A stretch of 64,000 bases of DNA from an uncultured Prevotellaceae bacterium (lineage in GTDB: Bacteria > Bacteroidota > Bacteroidia > Bacteroidales > Bacteroidaceae): contig CACWNV010000013.1 of the NCBI GenBank assembly GCA_902762325.1, forward strand, positions 1-64,000. The letters run 5' to 3'. Shown one piece after another: positions 37,803 through 46,155 of the stretch; positions within the stretch are counted from its first letter, which is position 1; each line of letters opens with the position of its first letter. The position numbers were made by a program, and so were the translations under genes. The notes under the pieces were generated by a model. That model saw only the letters and a program-made list of their open reading frames with translations. It was not told the DNA's origin and made no database searches.

Positions 37803-39485
37803 ATGGGACTAAGAAACATAGTTAATATTCCAAAATACAAGTATTCTGCCAGAGTTATAATGAAATGGCTTTGGCGGGCATGGAAGGGTAACCGGCTGCA
37901 AGCCACCCTCAATGCCCTGATAGGCATCATGCTTGTGGTGATAAGTCTCGCACAGGTTTGGGCAGTTCAGCATGCAATCGACGTGGCAGCAGGAGCACAG
38001 GAGGGTAATATCTATTGGGCTGTCGGCATAATGGGATTCTTTATCATTTGTGAGTTTGCCATGCATATATCATCTATCTGGGTAAAGAATATCTTAGGAA
38101 TAAAAGCACAGAACAGGATGCAGCAGCAAATGCTCGACCGTATTTTGCGATCGGAGTGGCATGGCAAGGAAAACAGACATTCAGGTGATGTGCTCAATCG
38201 TCTGGAGTTTGATGTCAATGCGGTTGTTCATTTTCTGACAGAGACACTTCCGAACACATTGTCAGTATTGCTGATGTTCTTGGGTTCTTTCTTCTATCTG
38301 TTCTCAATGGACAAGATGTTGGCAGTGGTCATTGTAGCAGCACTTCCCATCTTTATTTCTTTAAGCAGGCTCTATGTCGGGCAGATGAGAAAGCTCACTC
38401 GTCAGGTGCGGGATTCCGACAGTAAGGTGCAAAGTGTTCTTCAGGAAACAATACAAAACCGTATGCTCATCAAGACACTTGAGAGCGACGACGCGATGGT
38501 AGATAAGTTGGAAGACACCCAAAGTGAGCTTCGGAAGAATGTTGTTAAACGTACTCGTTTCAGTGTCTTTTCCAATCTGATTCTCAATTTCGGGTTCGCA
38601 CTTGGCTACCTGTTCGCTTTCCTCTGGGCATCGCTGAGGATGATTGATAACACGTTGACATTCGGTGGAATGACCGCTTTCTTACAGTTAGTGGGAAAGA
38701 TACAGGGTCCGGCCCGTAATCTAACCCAGCTTGTCCCCGCATTCGTCAGTGTGTTTACTGCTGCAGAACGACTGATGGAATTAGAGGAAAATCCCCTTGA
38801 GGAACAAGGCGAGCCGATAGAGATTAAAGCTCCATGTGGAGTACGTCTGACAAATGTTTCCTATGCATATAATAAGGCGGACGGAAATGTGATAGACAAA
38901 TTGGATTTCGACTTCTATCCTGGCAGCTGCACAGCTATCCTTGGAGAAACAGGTGCAGGAAAGACAACACTTATTCGTTTGATTTTAGCACTCCTGCGTC
39001 CTTCTGATGGAAAGATTGAGATTTATAATTCACGTAAATCAAAGGAGCTGTCTCCACGTTTGAGATGCAACTTCGTTTATGTTCCGCAAGGAAATACGCT
39101 GATGAGTGGAAGTATACGTGACAACTTGCGTCTCGGTCGTCTGGATGCTACCGATGAGGAAATGTACGAGGCACTGCGAGCTGCCTGTGCTGATTTCGTT
39201 CAAGAACTCCCTGACGGACTGGATACCTCATGCAGCGAATCTGGAGGTGGACTGAGTGAAGGACAGGCGCAGCGTATTGCCATTGCACGTGCATTGTTGC
39301 GAAACCGTTCCGTCATGCTTTTTGATGAGGCGACGAGTGCGCTGGATCCTGAAACAGAGAAACAACTTCTTCACAATATTCTTGCCCATCATGATAAGAC
39401 GATAATCTTTATCACTCATCGTCCTGCCGTTGTAGATTATTGTGATCAGACATTGAAGATAAACCGATTAGTTAATAGTGAATGA
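37803..39485 (+). CDS. ABC exporter, fused membrane and ATPase domains
   Basis: 560 residues: six membrane segments in the first 300 residues followed by an ATP-binding domain. Walker A is GETGAGKTT (about 375), the signature is LSEGQAQRIAIARAL with LSEGQ instead of the common LSGGQ, and Walker B is VMLFDEATSALD; the switch His is in FITHR. These half-size exporters form dimers that move lipids, peptides or drugs outward; the substrate is unknown. Another possible start is Met20 (MKWLWRAWKGN), where homology would start. It overlaps the next gene by 4 bases. Confidence 0.92.
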   Translation: MGLRNIVNIPKYKYSARVIMKWLWRAWKGNRLQATLNALIGIMLVVISLAQVWAVQHAIDVAAGAQEGNIYWAVGIMGFFIICEFAMHISSIWVKNILGIKAQNRMQQQMLDRILRSEWHGKENRHSGDVLNRLEFDVNAVVHFLTETLPNTLSVLLMFLGSFFYLFSMDKMLAVVIVAALPIFISLSRLYVGQMRKLTRQVRDSDSKVQSVLQETIQNRMLIKTLESDDAMVDKLEDTQSELRKNVVKRTRFSVFSNLILNFGFALGYLFAFLWASLRMIDNTLTFGGMTAFLQLVGKIQGPARNLTQLVPAFVSVFTAAERLMELEENPLEEQGEPIEIKAPCGVRLTNVSYAYNKADGNVIDKLDFDFYPGSCTAILGETGAGKTTLIRLILALLRPSDGKIEIYNSRKSKELSPRLRCNFVYVPQGNTLMSGSIRDNLRLGRLDATDEEMYEALRAACADFVQELPDGLDTSCSESGGGLSEGQAQRIAIARALLRNRSVMLFDEATSALDPETEKQLLHNILAHHDKTIIFITHRPAVVDYCDQTLKINRLVNSE

Positions 39486-40438
39486 TGATGAACAACAAGC
39501 ATAGGGTTAAAAGTTTTTTGTGTAGGGAATTGATAATCATTTTCCTCTTAGGCCTCTGTGTTAATCAGGCTTTAGCACAGGATCTGGACTCCCTATACAC
39601 CCAGACGATGCTGAAGAACGGAGCGCAAGCTCCAGATTTCCTGATAGATAGCGTGTCGAATACTCATTTGTCGGATTTCAGAGGGCGGTATGTAGTCTTG
39701 CACTTCTGGGCGTCATGGTGTCCGGACTGCCGTAAGGACATACCAGAGATGAATCGTCTTTATGATGAGTTTGCCAGTGACAGCGTGATTTTTATTCACA
39801 TCTCTTTTGATACTGAAAGAGAGAAATGGCAGAATTATCTTGGTGAAAGTGGTATGGATGGAATACAACTCTGTGAGTTTAAGAAAATGAAGGAGTCGGC
39901 TACGGCTACAGCATACGGCATCAAGTGGATTCCCTCCGTCTATGTGCTGAACACTGCCGGCAGAGTGATTTTGCAGACGGTGACAACAGAGAAGTTGAGA
40001 AAGCGTCTCCAGCTCCTTGACAAATCAAAAGTATACATTCCGAGATCAAAAAGAGAAGCAGAACCTACTTTTCCCGGAGGGGATGATGCCATGATGCTTT
40101 TCCTTTCACGAAACATAAAATATCCCCGGCTGGCATCAAACTATGGACTGGAGGGACAGACGCTCTTGAAGTTCCTCGTTAACACCGACGGTTCGATATC
40201 CAATGTCCGTGTAATTGATAATAAGATAACGAAAGAAGACAGACTTCCTTTCAGAACATTGCCCGAAGAAGAAAAAAGAGCAATGCGGAAGAAGGTGCTT
40301 GCCTTGTTTGCAGAAGAAGGTATTCGCGTGGTAGAATCTATGCCTCGCTGGAAAGCCGGTGTGCGATATGGAATGCAGATGAAGACAGAGTATGAGCTTC
40401 CTATCAATTATAAGATCCAATACAATAATGATAATTAG
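39482..40438 (+). CDS. Thioredoxin-like/TonB C-terminal fusion protein
   Basis: 318 residues with an N-terminal signal or anchor (LIIIFLLGLCVNQALAQ). Residues about 45-180 form a TlpA/ResA-like thioredoxin fold with active site ASWCPDCRKDIP, so it should be a periplasmic disulfide reductase. From about residue 200 (EPTFPGGDDAMMLFLSRNIKYP, then LLKFLVNTDGSISNVRVI) it has a TonB C-terminal-type domain like those in Bacteroidota energy-transducing proteins. The combination suggests redox chemistry linked to an envelope partner. It overlaps the ABC exporter gene (ATGA) and lies 3 bp before the MacB-like ATPase. Confidence 0.85.
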   Translation: MMMNNKHRVKSFLCRELIIIFLLGLCVNQALAQDLDSLYTQTMLKNGAQAPDFLIDSVSNTHLSDFRGRYVVLHFWASWCPDCRKDIPEMNRLYDEFASDSVIFIHISFDTEREKWQNYLGESGMDGIQLCEFKKMKESATATAYGIKWIPSVYVLNTAGRVILQTVTTEKLRKRLQLLDKSKVYIPRSKREAEPTFPGGDDAMMLFLSRNIKYPRLASNYGLEGQTLLKFLVNTDGSISNVRVIDNKITKEDRLPFRTLPEEEKRAMRKKVLALFAEEGIRVVESMPRWKAGVRYGMQMKTEYELPINYKIQYNNDN

Positions 40439-40441
40439 CAG

Positions 40442-41101
40442 ATGATTCATCTTAAAGATGTAAATAAGACTTATTTTGGTGCACAGCCCTTGCACGTGTT
40501 GAAAGGGATAAACCTCGACATCAGTAGTGGCGAGTTTGTATCTATTATGGGTGCTTCGGGTTCCGGTAAGTCCACCTTATTAAATATTCTTGGTATTCTC
40601 GACAATTTCGACAGTGGAGAGTATATCCTTGCAGATACTCCTATCAGAAATCTGTCTGAAAAGAAAGCCGCAGAATATCGTAACCGTATGATCGGGTTTA
40701 TTTTCCAGTCGTTTAATCTTATCGGATTCAAGAATGCGGTGGAGAATGTTGAACTTCCTCTCTTTTATCAAGGGGTTAGCAGGAGGAAACGTCATCAGAT
40801 GGCGATGGATTATCTTGACAGGCTTGGACTTGCCGACTGGGCAGGACATTATCCTAACGAGTTGTCGGGTGGTCAGCGGCAAAGGGTGGCTATTGCCAGA
40901 GCTTTGATAACCCATCCGAAGATTATCTTGGCAGATGAACCTACAGGAGCGCTTGACTCTAAGACGAGCGTGGAAGTGATGCAGCTGCTCAAAGAGCTTA
41001 ACAGTAGTCAGCACATGACAATGGTGATTGTGACGCACGATTTAAATGTCGCTAATCAGACAAATAGAATCATTCGTATCAAGGATGGAGTTATTGAATG
41101 A
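40442..41101 (+). CDS. ABC transporter ATPase, MacB/LolD type
   Basis: 219 residues. The lone ATPase has Walker A GASGSGKST (36-44), Q-loop FQSFNLI, signature LSGGQRQRVAIARAL, Walker B IILADEPTGALD and the H-loop VTHD. It matches the ATPases that power FtsX-type permeases such as MacB, LolCDE and FtsEX. Two such permeases and a membrane-fusion protein follow, which points to tripartite efflux. It overlaps the first permease by 17 bp. Confidence 0.95.
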   Translation: MIHLKDVNKTYFGAQPLHVLKGINLDISSGEFVSIMGASGSGKSTLLNILGILDNFDSGEYILADTPIRNLSEKKAAEYRNRMIGFIFQSFNLIGFKNAVENVELPLFYQGVSRRKRHQMAMDYLDRLGLADWAGHYPNELSGGQRQRVAIARALITHPKIILADEPTGALDSKTSVEVMQLLKELNSSQHMTMVIVTHDLNVANQTNRIIRIKDGVIE

Positions 41102-42341
41102 AATATGGAATTCGGCTAAGCGTAATAAGCTACGCACGGCACTGACAGGAACAGCTGTTGCATGGGGAATCTTCATGCTGATAGTCCTGTTGGGAGCTGG
41201 AAATGGGCTTATTAACGCAACGATGAGTAGTAGCGGACGGTTCCTTGATAATTCAATGCTTGTCGGAGGAGGGCAGACAGCCAAGGCTTACGATGGTCTG
41301 AAAGAAGGAAGGACCATCACATTAGATGACCGGGACCTTCAGACGACTTCTACTCGTTTCACTCAGAACATCGATGATGTGGGAGCAAGTATGAGTCAGC
41401 AGGGAGTGACCATTACGTTTGGAGAGAACTATGTCAGCAGTGAACTTTCCGGTGTCTATCCCAATGAAGCCGTCATAAATAAGAAGGAGATGCTCTGCGG
41501 ACGTTTTGTTAATGACATCGACAATAAGGAACAGCGAAAGTCACTTGTCTTGAGTGAAAACCAGGCCAAGGAACTGTACAATGGTGATATCGCATCATTG
41601 GTAGGCAAGTATGCCAAAGTCGGTGAATTCTCCTTTTGCATCGTCGGAATCTATAAAAGCGACCAAAGCCGTATGAACAGCGAGGCTTTTACGGCTTTCA
41701 GTACGTTTCGTACAATGTATAACAGAGGTGACAAAGCCGATCATATCATCTTCTCGTTTCATGGATTAAACAGCATAAAGGAGAATGACGATTTTGAATC
41801 CAACTATAAGGCGGCTTTGAATACCAACCATCGGGCTGCTCCAGATGACGAGGAGTCGGTGTGGATATGGAACCGTTTCAAACAAAACTTGCAGATGAAC
41901 ATGGGATTGAGTATCCTTCGTACGGCGCTATGGGTGATAGGTATCTTCACGCTTCTCAGTGGTATCGTGGGAGTTTCCAATATCATGCTTATCACCGTTA
42001 AGGAGCGCACCCGTGAGTTCGGTATACGAAAAGCGATTGGCGCAAAACCTTCTGCAATTCTTCGGTTGATTATTGCAGAAAGTATTATCATCACAACAAT
42101 CTTCGGCTATATCGGTATGATAATGGGAATAGCTGCCAATATGTATATGGATGCGACACTGGGCCATCAGAAAGTAAGCACCGGACTTTTTGAAGCAACA
42201 ATGTTTGTCAATCCGACCGTTGGAATAGATGTCTGCGTCGAAGCGACATTAGTCATGATTATAGCAGGAACACTTGCCGGACTGGCACCTGCACGGAAGG
42301 CAGCACGTATCCGGCCTATTGAGGCTTTAAGAGCAGAATGA
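41085..42341 (+). CDS. FtsX/MacB-family permease 1
   Basis: 418 residues from the ATG at 41085 (MELLNEIWNSAKRNKLRTALTG), which best fits relatives; an in-frame start at 41046 lies deep in the ATPase gene. One N-terminal membrane segment, a large periplasmic MacB_PCD domain, then three membrane segments with the coupling block VSNIMLITVKERTREFGIRKAIGAKP. It probably pairs with the following permease as a heterodimer driven by the upstream ATPase. Confidence 0.93.
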   Translation: MELLNEIWNSAKRNKLRTALTGTAVAWGIFMLIVLLGAGNGLINATMSSSGRFLDNSMLVGGGQTAKAYDGLKEGRTITLDDRDLQTTSTRFTQNIDDVGASMSQQGVTITFGENYVSSELSGVYPNEAVINKKEMLCGRFVNDIDNKEQRKSLVLSENQAKELYNGDIASLVGKYAKVGEFSFCIVGIYKSDQSRMNSEAFTAFSTFRTMYNRGDKADHIIFSFHGLNSIKENDDFESNYKAALNTNHRAAPDDEESVWIWNRFKQNLQMNMGLSILRTALWVIGIFTLLSGIVGVSNIMLITVKERTREFGIRKAIGAKPSAILRLIIAESIIITTIFGYIGMIMGIAANMYMDATLGHQKVSTGLFEATMFVNPTVGIDVCVEATLVMIIAGTLAGLAPARKAARIRPIEALRAE

Positions 42342-42379
42342 GCTAAGATGAGGCAAGAACAGAAAAAAGACAGGATGGA

Positions 42380-43624
42380 ATGAGAATTGACATCGACACA
42401 TATAAGGAAATACTCGATACGCTAACGCGGAATAAGAGTCGTTCGTTCCTCACGGGATTTGGTATCTTTTGGGGTGTGTTCATGCTCGTTACGCTGATTG
42501 GGGGTGGAAAAGGCCTGAAGGAGATGCTTTCGAATAACTTTGAAGGGTTTGCCACTAATAGTGCCATTGTCTTTGCTCAGCCGACCACCAAGCCGTGGCA
42601 CGGCTTCCGGAAAGGTCGTTCATGGTATATGGTGTATAAAGATGTAGAGCGGCTGAAGGCTCAGGTGTCAGGTCTGGACGTCGTTACTCCCTCGTTGTCC
42701 CAATGGGGAGCCTCTGCTGTCTATGGAGAGAAGCGTGTGAACTGCAATGTGAAAGGACTATTACCCGACTATGCCCAGGTTGAGGCTCCTCAGATACGTT
42801 ATGGCCGTTATCTGAATGACATGGATATGGCACAACGACGTAAGGTCTGTGTCATCGGAAAGAAAATATACAAGACACTCTTCCCGATGGGTGGTGACCC
42901 TTGTGGACAGATAATCCGTATTGATTCCACCTATTATAATGTAGTAGGAGTGGATTACAGTGCAGGTAATATGCAGATTAATGGCGCGGCAGACGAAAGT
43001 GTGGTAATACCGATGACACTTATGCAGCAGGCTTACAATCAGGGTGAAGCCGTTCATCTTATTTGTCTGACGGCACGACCTGGTGTGGCGATGAGCGATA
43101 TCTCTCAACATATACGTGAGGTGATAGCACGAGCGCATGATGTGGCTCCCGACGATGAAAAGGCTGTTACGGTCTTTAATACAGAAGTGTTGTTCGGCAT
43201 GCTTGATAATCTCTTCGACGGTGTCAACTTCCTTGTTTGGTTGGTAGGCATCGGAACCTTGCTTGCAGGAGCTGTCGGTGTGTCGAACATCATGATGGTG
43301 ACTGTGCGTGAACGGACGACGGAGATCGGTATTCGTAGGGCTATCGGTGCCACTCCCAATAGTATCCTAATGCAGATTATCTGTGAGAGCCTGATGCTGA
43401 CAGCCGTTGCCGGGATGAGCGGAATACTCTTTGCAGTGCTCATTCTTCAAATGCTGGAGATGGGAAATACAACCGATGGGATTGTCAGTGCCCATTATCA
43501 GGTAGGATTCTGGACAGCTATTGGTGCTGTTATGCTCCTGAGTCTGCTTGGAGTAGTGGCAGGACTGGCTCCTGCTCTCCGTGCGATGTCCATCAAGCCT
43601 GTTGATGCCATGCGTGACGAATAA
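42380..43624 (+). CDS. FtsX/MacB-family permease 2
   Basis: 414 residues, same layout as the preceding permease and clearly homologous to it (TRNKSRSFLTGFGIFWGVFML at the N-terminus, VSNIMMVTVRERTTEIGIRRAIGATP near 300). The pair differs from MacB itself, which has its ATPase fused to the permease and works as a homodimer. Ends LAPALRAMSIKPVDAMRDE, the typical FtsX tail. Gap of 46 bp to the membrane-fusion gene. Confidence 0.93.
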   Translation: MRIDIDTYKEILDTLTRNKSRSFLTGFGIFWGVFMLVTLIGGGKGLKEMLSNNFEGFATNSAIVFAQPTTKPWHGFRKGRSWYMVYKDVERLKAQVSGLDVVTPSLSQWGASAVYGEKRVNCNVKGLLPDYAQVEAPQIRYGRYLNDMDMAQRRKVCVIGKKIYKTLFPMGGDPCGQIIRIDSTYYNVVGVDYSAGNMQINGAADESVVIPMTLMQQAYNQGEAVHLICLTARPGVAMSDISQHIREVIARAHDVAPDDEKAVTVFNTEVLFGMLDNLFDGVNFLVWLVGIGTLLAGAVGVSNIMMVTVRERTTEIGIRRAIGATPNSILMQIICESLMLTAVAGMSGILFAVLILQMLEMGNTTDGIVSAHYQVGFWTAIGAVMLLSLLGVVAGLAPALRAMSIKPVDAMRDE

Positions 43625-43670
43625 AGTGTAATTCTTAAAATGCTTTTGCATAATTAATGTTCATAGTTTT

Positions 43671-44816
43671 ATGAAGAACAAAACAAACAATTCAGGAAGG
43701 GATACTTCCTTTAAGGGATGGGGGAAAGTTTTGGCTGGCGTATTGATTATATTGATTTTTATCGGTACGTTCGTGTTTCTATGGTTAAAGTCAAAGCCTC
43801 AGCCGACTCTTTATGAGGAATTTGTACCGACACAGAAAGACTTAGTGAGGACAACAGTTGTTACGGGTAAGATAGAGCCGCGTAATGAAGTGAACGTAAA
43901 GCCACAAATCAGCGGTATCATTACCGAGATAATGAAGGAAGCGGGCGACCTTGTACAAGCCGGTGAGGTGATAGCTAAGGTGAAGGTCATCCCAGATATG
44001 CAGCAGTTGAGTTCGGCACAGGCACGTGTGCGCCTTGCCCAGATCAATGTGGAACAGGCCAAGACCGATTATGAGCGTGAGAAGGTACTTTTCGACAAGG
44101 GATTTGTCTCTGCAGACGAATTCGACAAACTGCGTCAGACCTATCGTCAGGCTCAAGAAGAAGTAGCTGCTGCAAACGATCAGTTGCAGGTGGTGCGTGA
44201 TGGTGTTTCACGTAGCAATGCCAGTGCCAGCTCAACCCTTATCCGTTCCACCATCACAGGACTGATTCTTGATGTCCCGGTGAAAGTGGGAAACTCGGTT
44301 ATCCTTTCCAACACCTTTAACGATGGTACGACCATTGCTTCGGTGGCGAACATGAATGACCTGATTTTCCGTGGAAACATTGACGAAACAGAGGTGGGAA
44401 AGCTGGTGGTTGGCATGCCGATGAAGATTACAATCGGAGCATTGCAGAACCTGAAGTTTGAGGCTTCACTGGAGTATATTTCTCCAAAGGCCGTTGAGAC
44501 GGGAGGAGCCAACCAGTTTGAGATAAAGGCAGCTGTGCATGTGAATACTGCCAGCAAGATCCGTAGTGGCTATTCCGCAAATGCAGAGATAGAATTGGCA
44601 GCTGTAAAGAATGCGCTTACGGTTCCCGAAGGTGCCATTGAGTTCAGTGGTGATGATACTTTCGTCTATGTCATTAAAGGCGAAGGGGAGAAGAAAAACT
44701 ATGAAAAGAGAAAAGTCAAAGTCGGACTTAGCGATGGAATCAATATAGAGATTAAAAGCGGTCTGACTCGTCAGGATCGTGTGAGAGGGCAAAAACTGAT
44801 AACAGAAACAGAATGA
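43671..44816 (+). CDS. Membrane-fusion (MacA/HlyD-like) efflux adaptor
   Basis: 381 residues. One N-terminal membrane anchor (VLAGVLIILIFIGTFVFLWL) is followed by a lipoyl-like half motif (VVTGKIEPRNEVNVKPQISGII), a coiled-coil hairpin about 105-180, the second half motif and a beta-barrel with VPEGAIEF. Such adaptors link an inner-membrane permease to an outer-membrane TolC channel. No TolC gene is in this cluster, so a channel encoded elsewhere must be shared. Its stop codon lies inside a 13-bp stem that may end transcription from both sides. Confidence 0.93.
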   Translation: MKNKTNNSGRDTSFKGWGKVLAGVLIILIFIGTFVFLWLKSKPQPTLYEEFVPTQKDLVRTTVVTGKIEPRNEVNVKPQISGIITEIMKEAGDLVQAGEVIAKVKVIPDMQQLSSAQARVRLAQINVEQAKTDYEREKVLFDKGFVSADEFDKLRQTYRQAQEEVAAANDQLQVVRDGVSRSNASASSTLIRSTITGLILDVPVKVGNSVILSNTFNDGTTIASVANMNDLIFRGNIDETEVGKLVVGMPMKITIGALQNLKFEASLEYISPKAVETGGANQFEIKAAVHVNTASKIRSGYSANAEIELAAVKNALTVPEGAIEFSGDDTFVYVIKGEGEKKNYEKRKVKVGLSDGINIEIKSGLTRQDRVRGQKLITETE

Positions 44817-44843
44817 TGGATAAGTGTCTCATCCATCATTCTG
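44809..44843. terminator. Hairpin between convergent genes
   Basis: CAGAATGATGGAT and ATCCATCATTCTG form a perfect 13-bp stem around a 9-nt loop. It overlaps the adaptor stop codon and ends 7 bp before the GH53 gene's stop. T-rich sequence follows on the right, only weakly on the left, so a two-way terminator is plausible. Confidence 0.65.
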
Positions 44844-44850
44844 TCTTGAT

Positions 44851-46134
44851 TTACTTCTTAATCTTCTTTCCGTTATAGATATAGATTCCTTGTCTGAGGG
44901 AAGAGAGAGAAGTGTTGTCTGCAACTTTACGCCCTTGCAGGTCGTAGATGATTCCATCTTGCTTTTCACTTCCTGACTCTTGACGCTCGTCTCTCACTTC
45001 TTTGATGGCACTGTCATTGCTTCTGAAGTTCTTCAGTTCTTTGATGGCAGGTAGGGCTCTTCCGGTCTCATTGTCCCAAAGAGAAGCATTGTACCAATCA
45101 TCTGTCACTCGTTTTGTAGACCAGTCGAGACCAAATTCATTGGCTTCGGGGAACCACCAATAGAGTCCGTCCACACTCTGATGTTTGTTGAGCATCTCGA
45201 TAAGGTCGGCAGTGAATTTCCGTTGTCCTTCGTTAGTGTCAGGCCAAGTGGTTTTCAGATTATAGGTGGCATTGTTTGGATACCACTTATGATAGTAGCC
45301 GGTTTCAACAATCTCAATCTTCTTGTCAGGGTAAGTCTCTTCGAGCGTCTTGAGGACTTTCTCAAGAGTCGCGAGCGGACCGTGGAAATAAGGGTAATAG
45401 GAGATGCCGATGACATCGTAGTCATTTGTGTATTTCGAGAGAGTCTTGTAGAAGTTGGTCACATTCTGTTCTTTACTCAACTCCGTCTGTATGACTATCT
45501 TTGCTTCAGGACAAACTTCCCGGCATGCCTTGATGCCACTTTGGAGATACTTGGCAAAGTTGTCAAAGGTTCCACCGCTGTATGACCCTCCATCAGGATA
45601 GCAGTGTCCTGTCGGCCATAGCATTCCGTATGTAATCTCGTTGCCAGGTTGGATAAAGTCAGGCGTGGCACCTGCTGCCTTGAGAGTGTTCAGACAGTCT
45701 ATGGTGTAATGGTAGAGATAGTCTGACAACTTCTCCGGGTCTGTAGAATTCCATGCTGATGGTGTGCTATGTTGCCCCGGGTCGGTCCATGTGTCGCTGT
45801 AATGGAAGTCAAGCATGAACTTGAATCCGTAAGCCTTCAGCCTTTTTCCAAGTTGGGTGACATATTCGAGATCTTGCCTTACGCCTTGCCCCTTATGAGC
45901 GGCAGAAGCTTTGGAAGGGTCGACAAAGAGACGGACACGCATCGCATTCCATCCTTGTTCGGCAAAGAAGCCCAACATGTCTTTGATAGATGCCCCGTCT
46001 TCTGTCATGTAGTTGGCACCATGTTCTTCGTAAGTGGGAAGCAATGAGATGTCGCCTCCCACATATTTCTGTGCCATGGATGTCATTGCGAAGCTACAGA
46101 CTACGGAAGTTAGAATAGTTTTGAAATAATTCAT
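44851..46134 (-). CDS. GH53 endo-beta-1,4-galactanase with type IX tail
   Basis: 427 residues with a signal peptide ending TSMAQ. GH53 enzymes cut beta-1,4-galactan side chains of pectin (arabinogalactan type I). KYVGGDISLLPTYEEHG at the start of the barrel, acid/base Glu166 in QPGNEITYG and nucleophile Glu277 in IVETGYY are intact. The C-terminus (IIYDLQGRKVADNTS, then LRQGIYIYNGKKIKK) is a type IX sorting tail. It is the last gene of the starch-type operon, 21 bp after the amylase, and an unexpected partner since its substrate is not an alpha-glucan. Confidence 0.93.
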   Translation of the reverse strand: MNYFKTILTSVVCSFAMTSMAQKYVGGDISLLPTYEEHGANYMTEDGASIKDMLGFFAEQGWNAMRVRLFVDPSKASAAHKGQGVRQDLEYVTQLGKRLKAYGFKFMLDFHYSDTWTDPGQHSTPSAWNSTDPEKLSDYLYHYTIDCLNTLKAAGATPDFIQPGNEITYGMLWPTGHCYPDGGSYSGGTFDNFAKYLQSGIKACREVCPEAKIVIQTELSKEQNVTNFYKTLSKYTNDYDVIGISYYPYFHGPLATLEKVLKTLEETYPDKKIEIVETGYYHKWYPNNATYNLKTTWPDTNEGQRKFTADLIEMLNKHQSVDGLYWWFPEANEFGLDWSTKRVTDDWYNASLWDNETGRALPAIKELKNFRSNDSAIKEVRDERQESGSEKQDGIIYDLQGRKVADNTSLSSLRQGIYIYNGKKIKK

Positions 46135-46155
46135 AGAGTATTTACTTCTTATACT

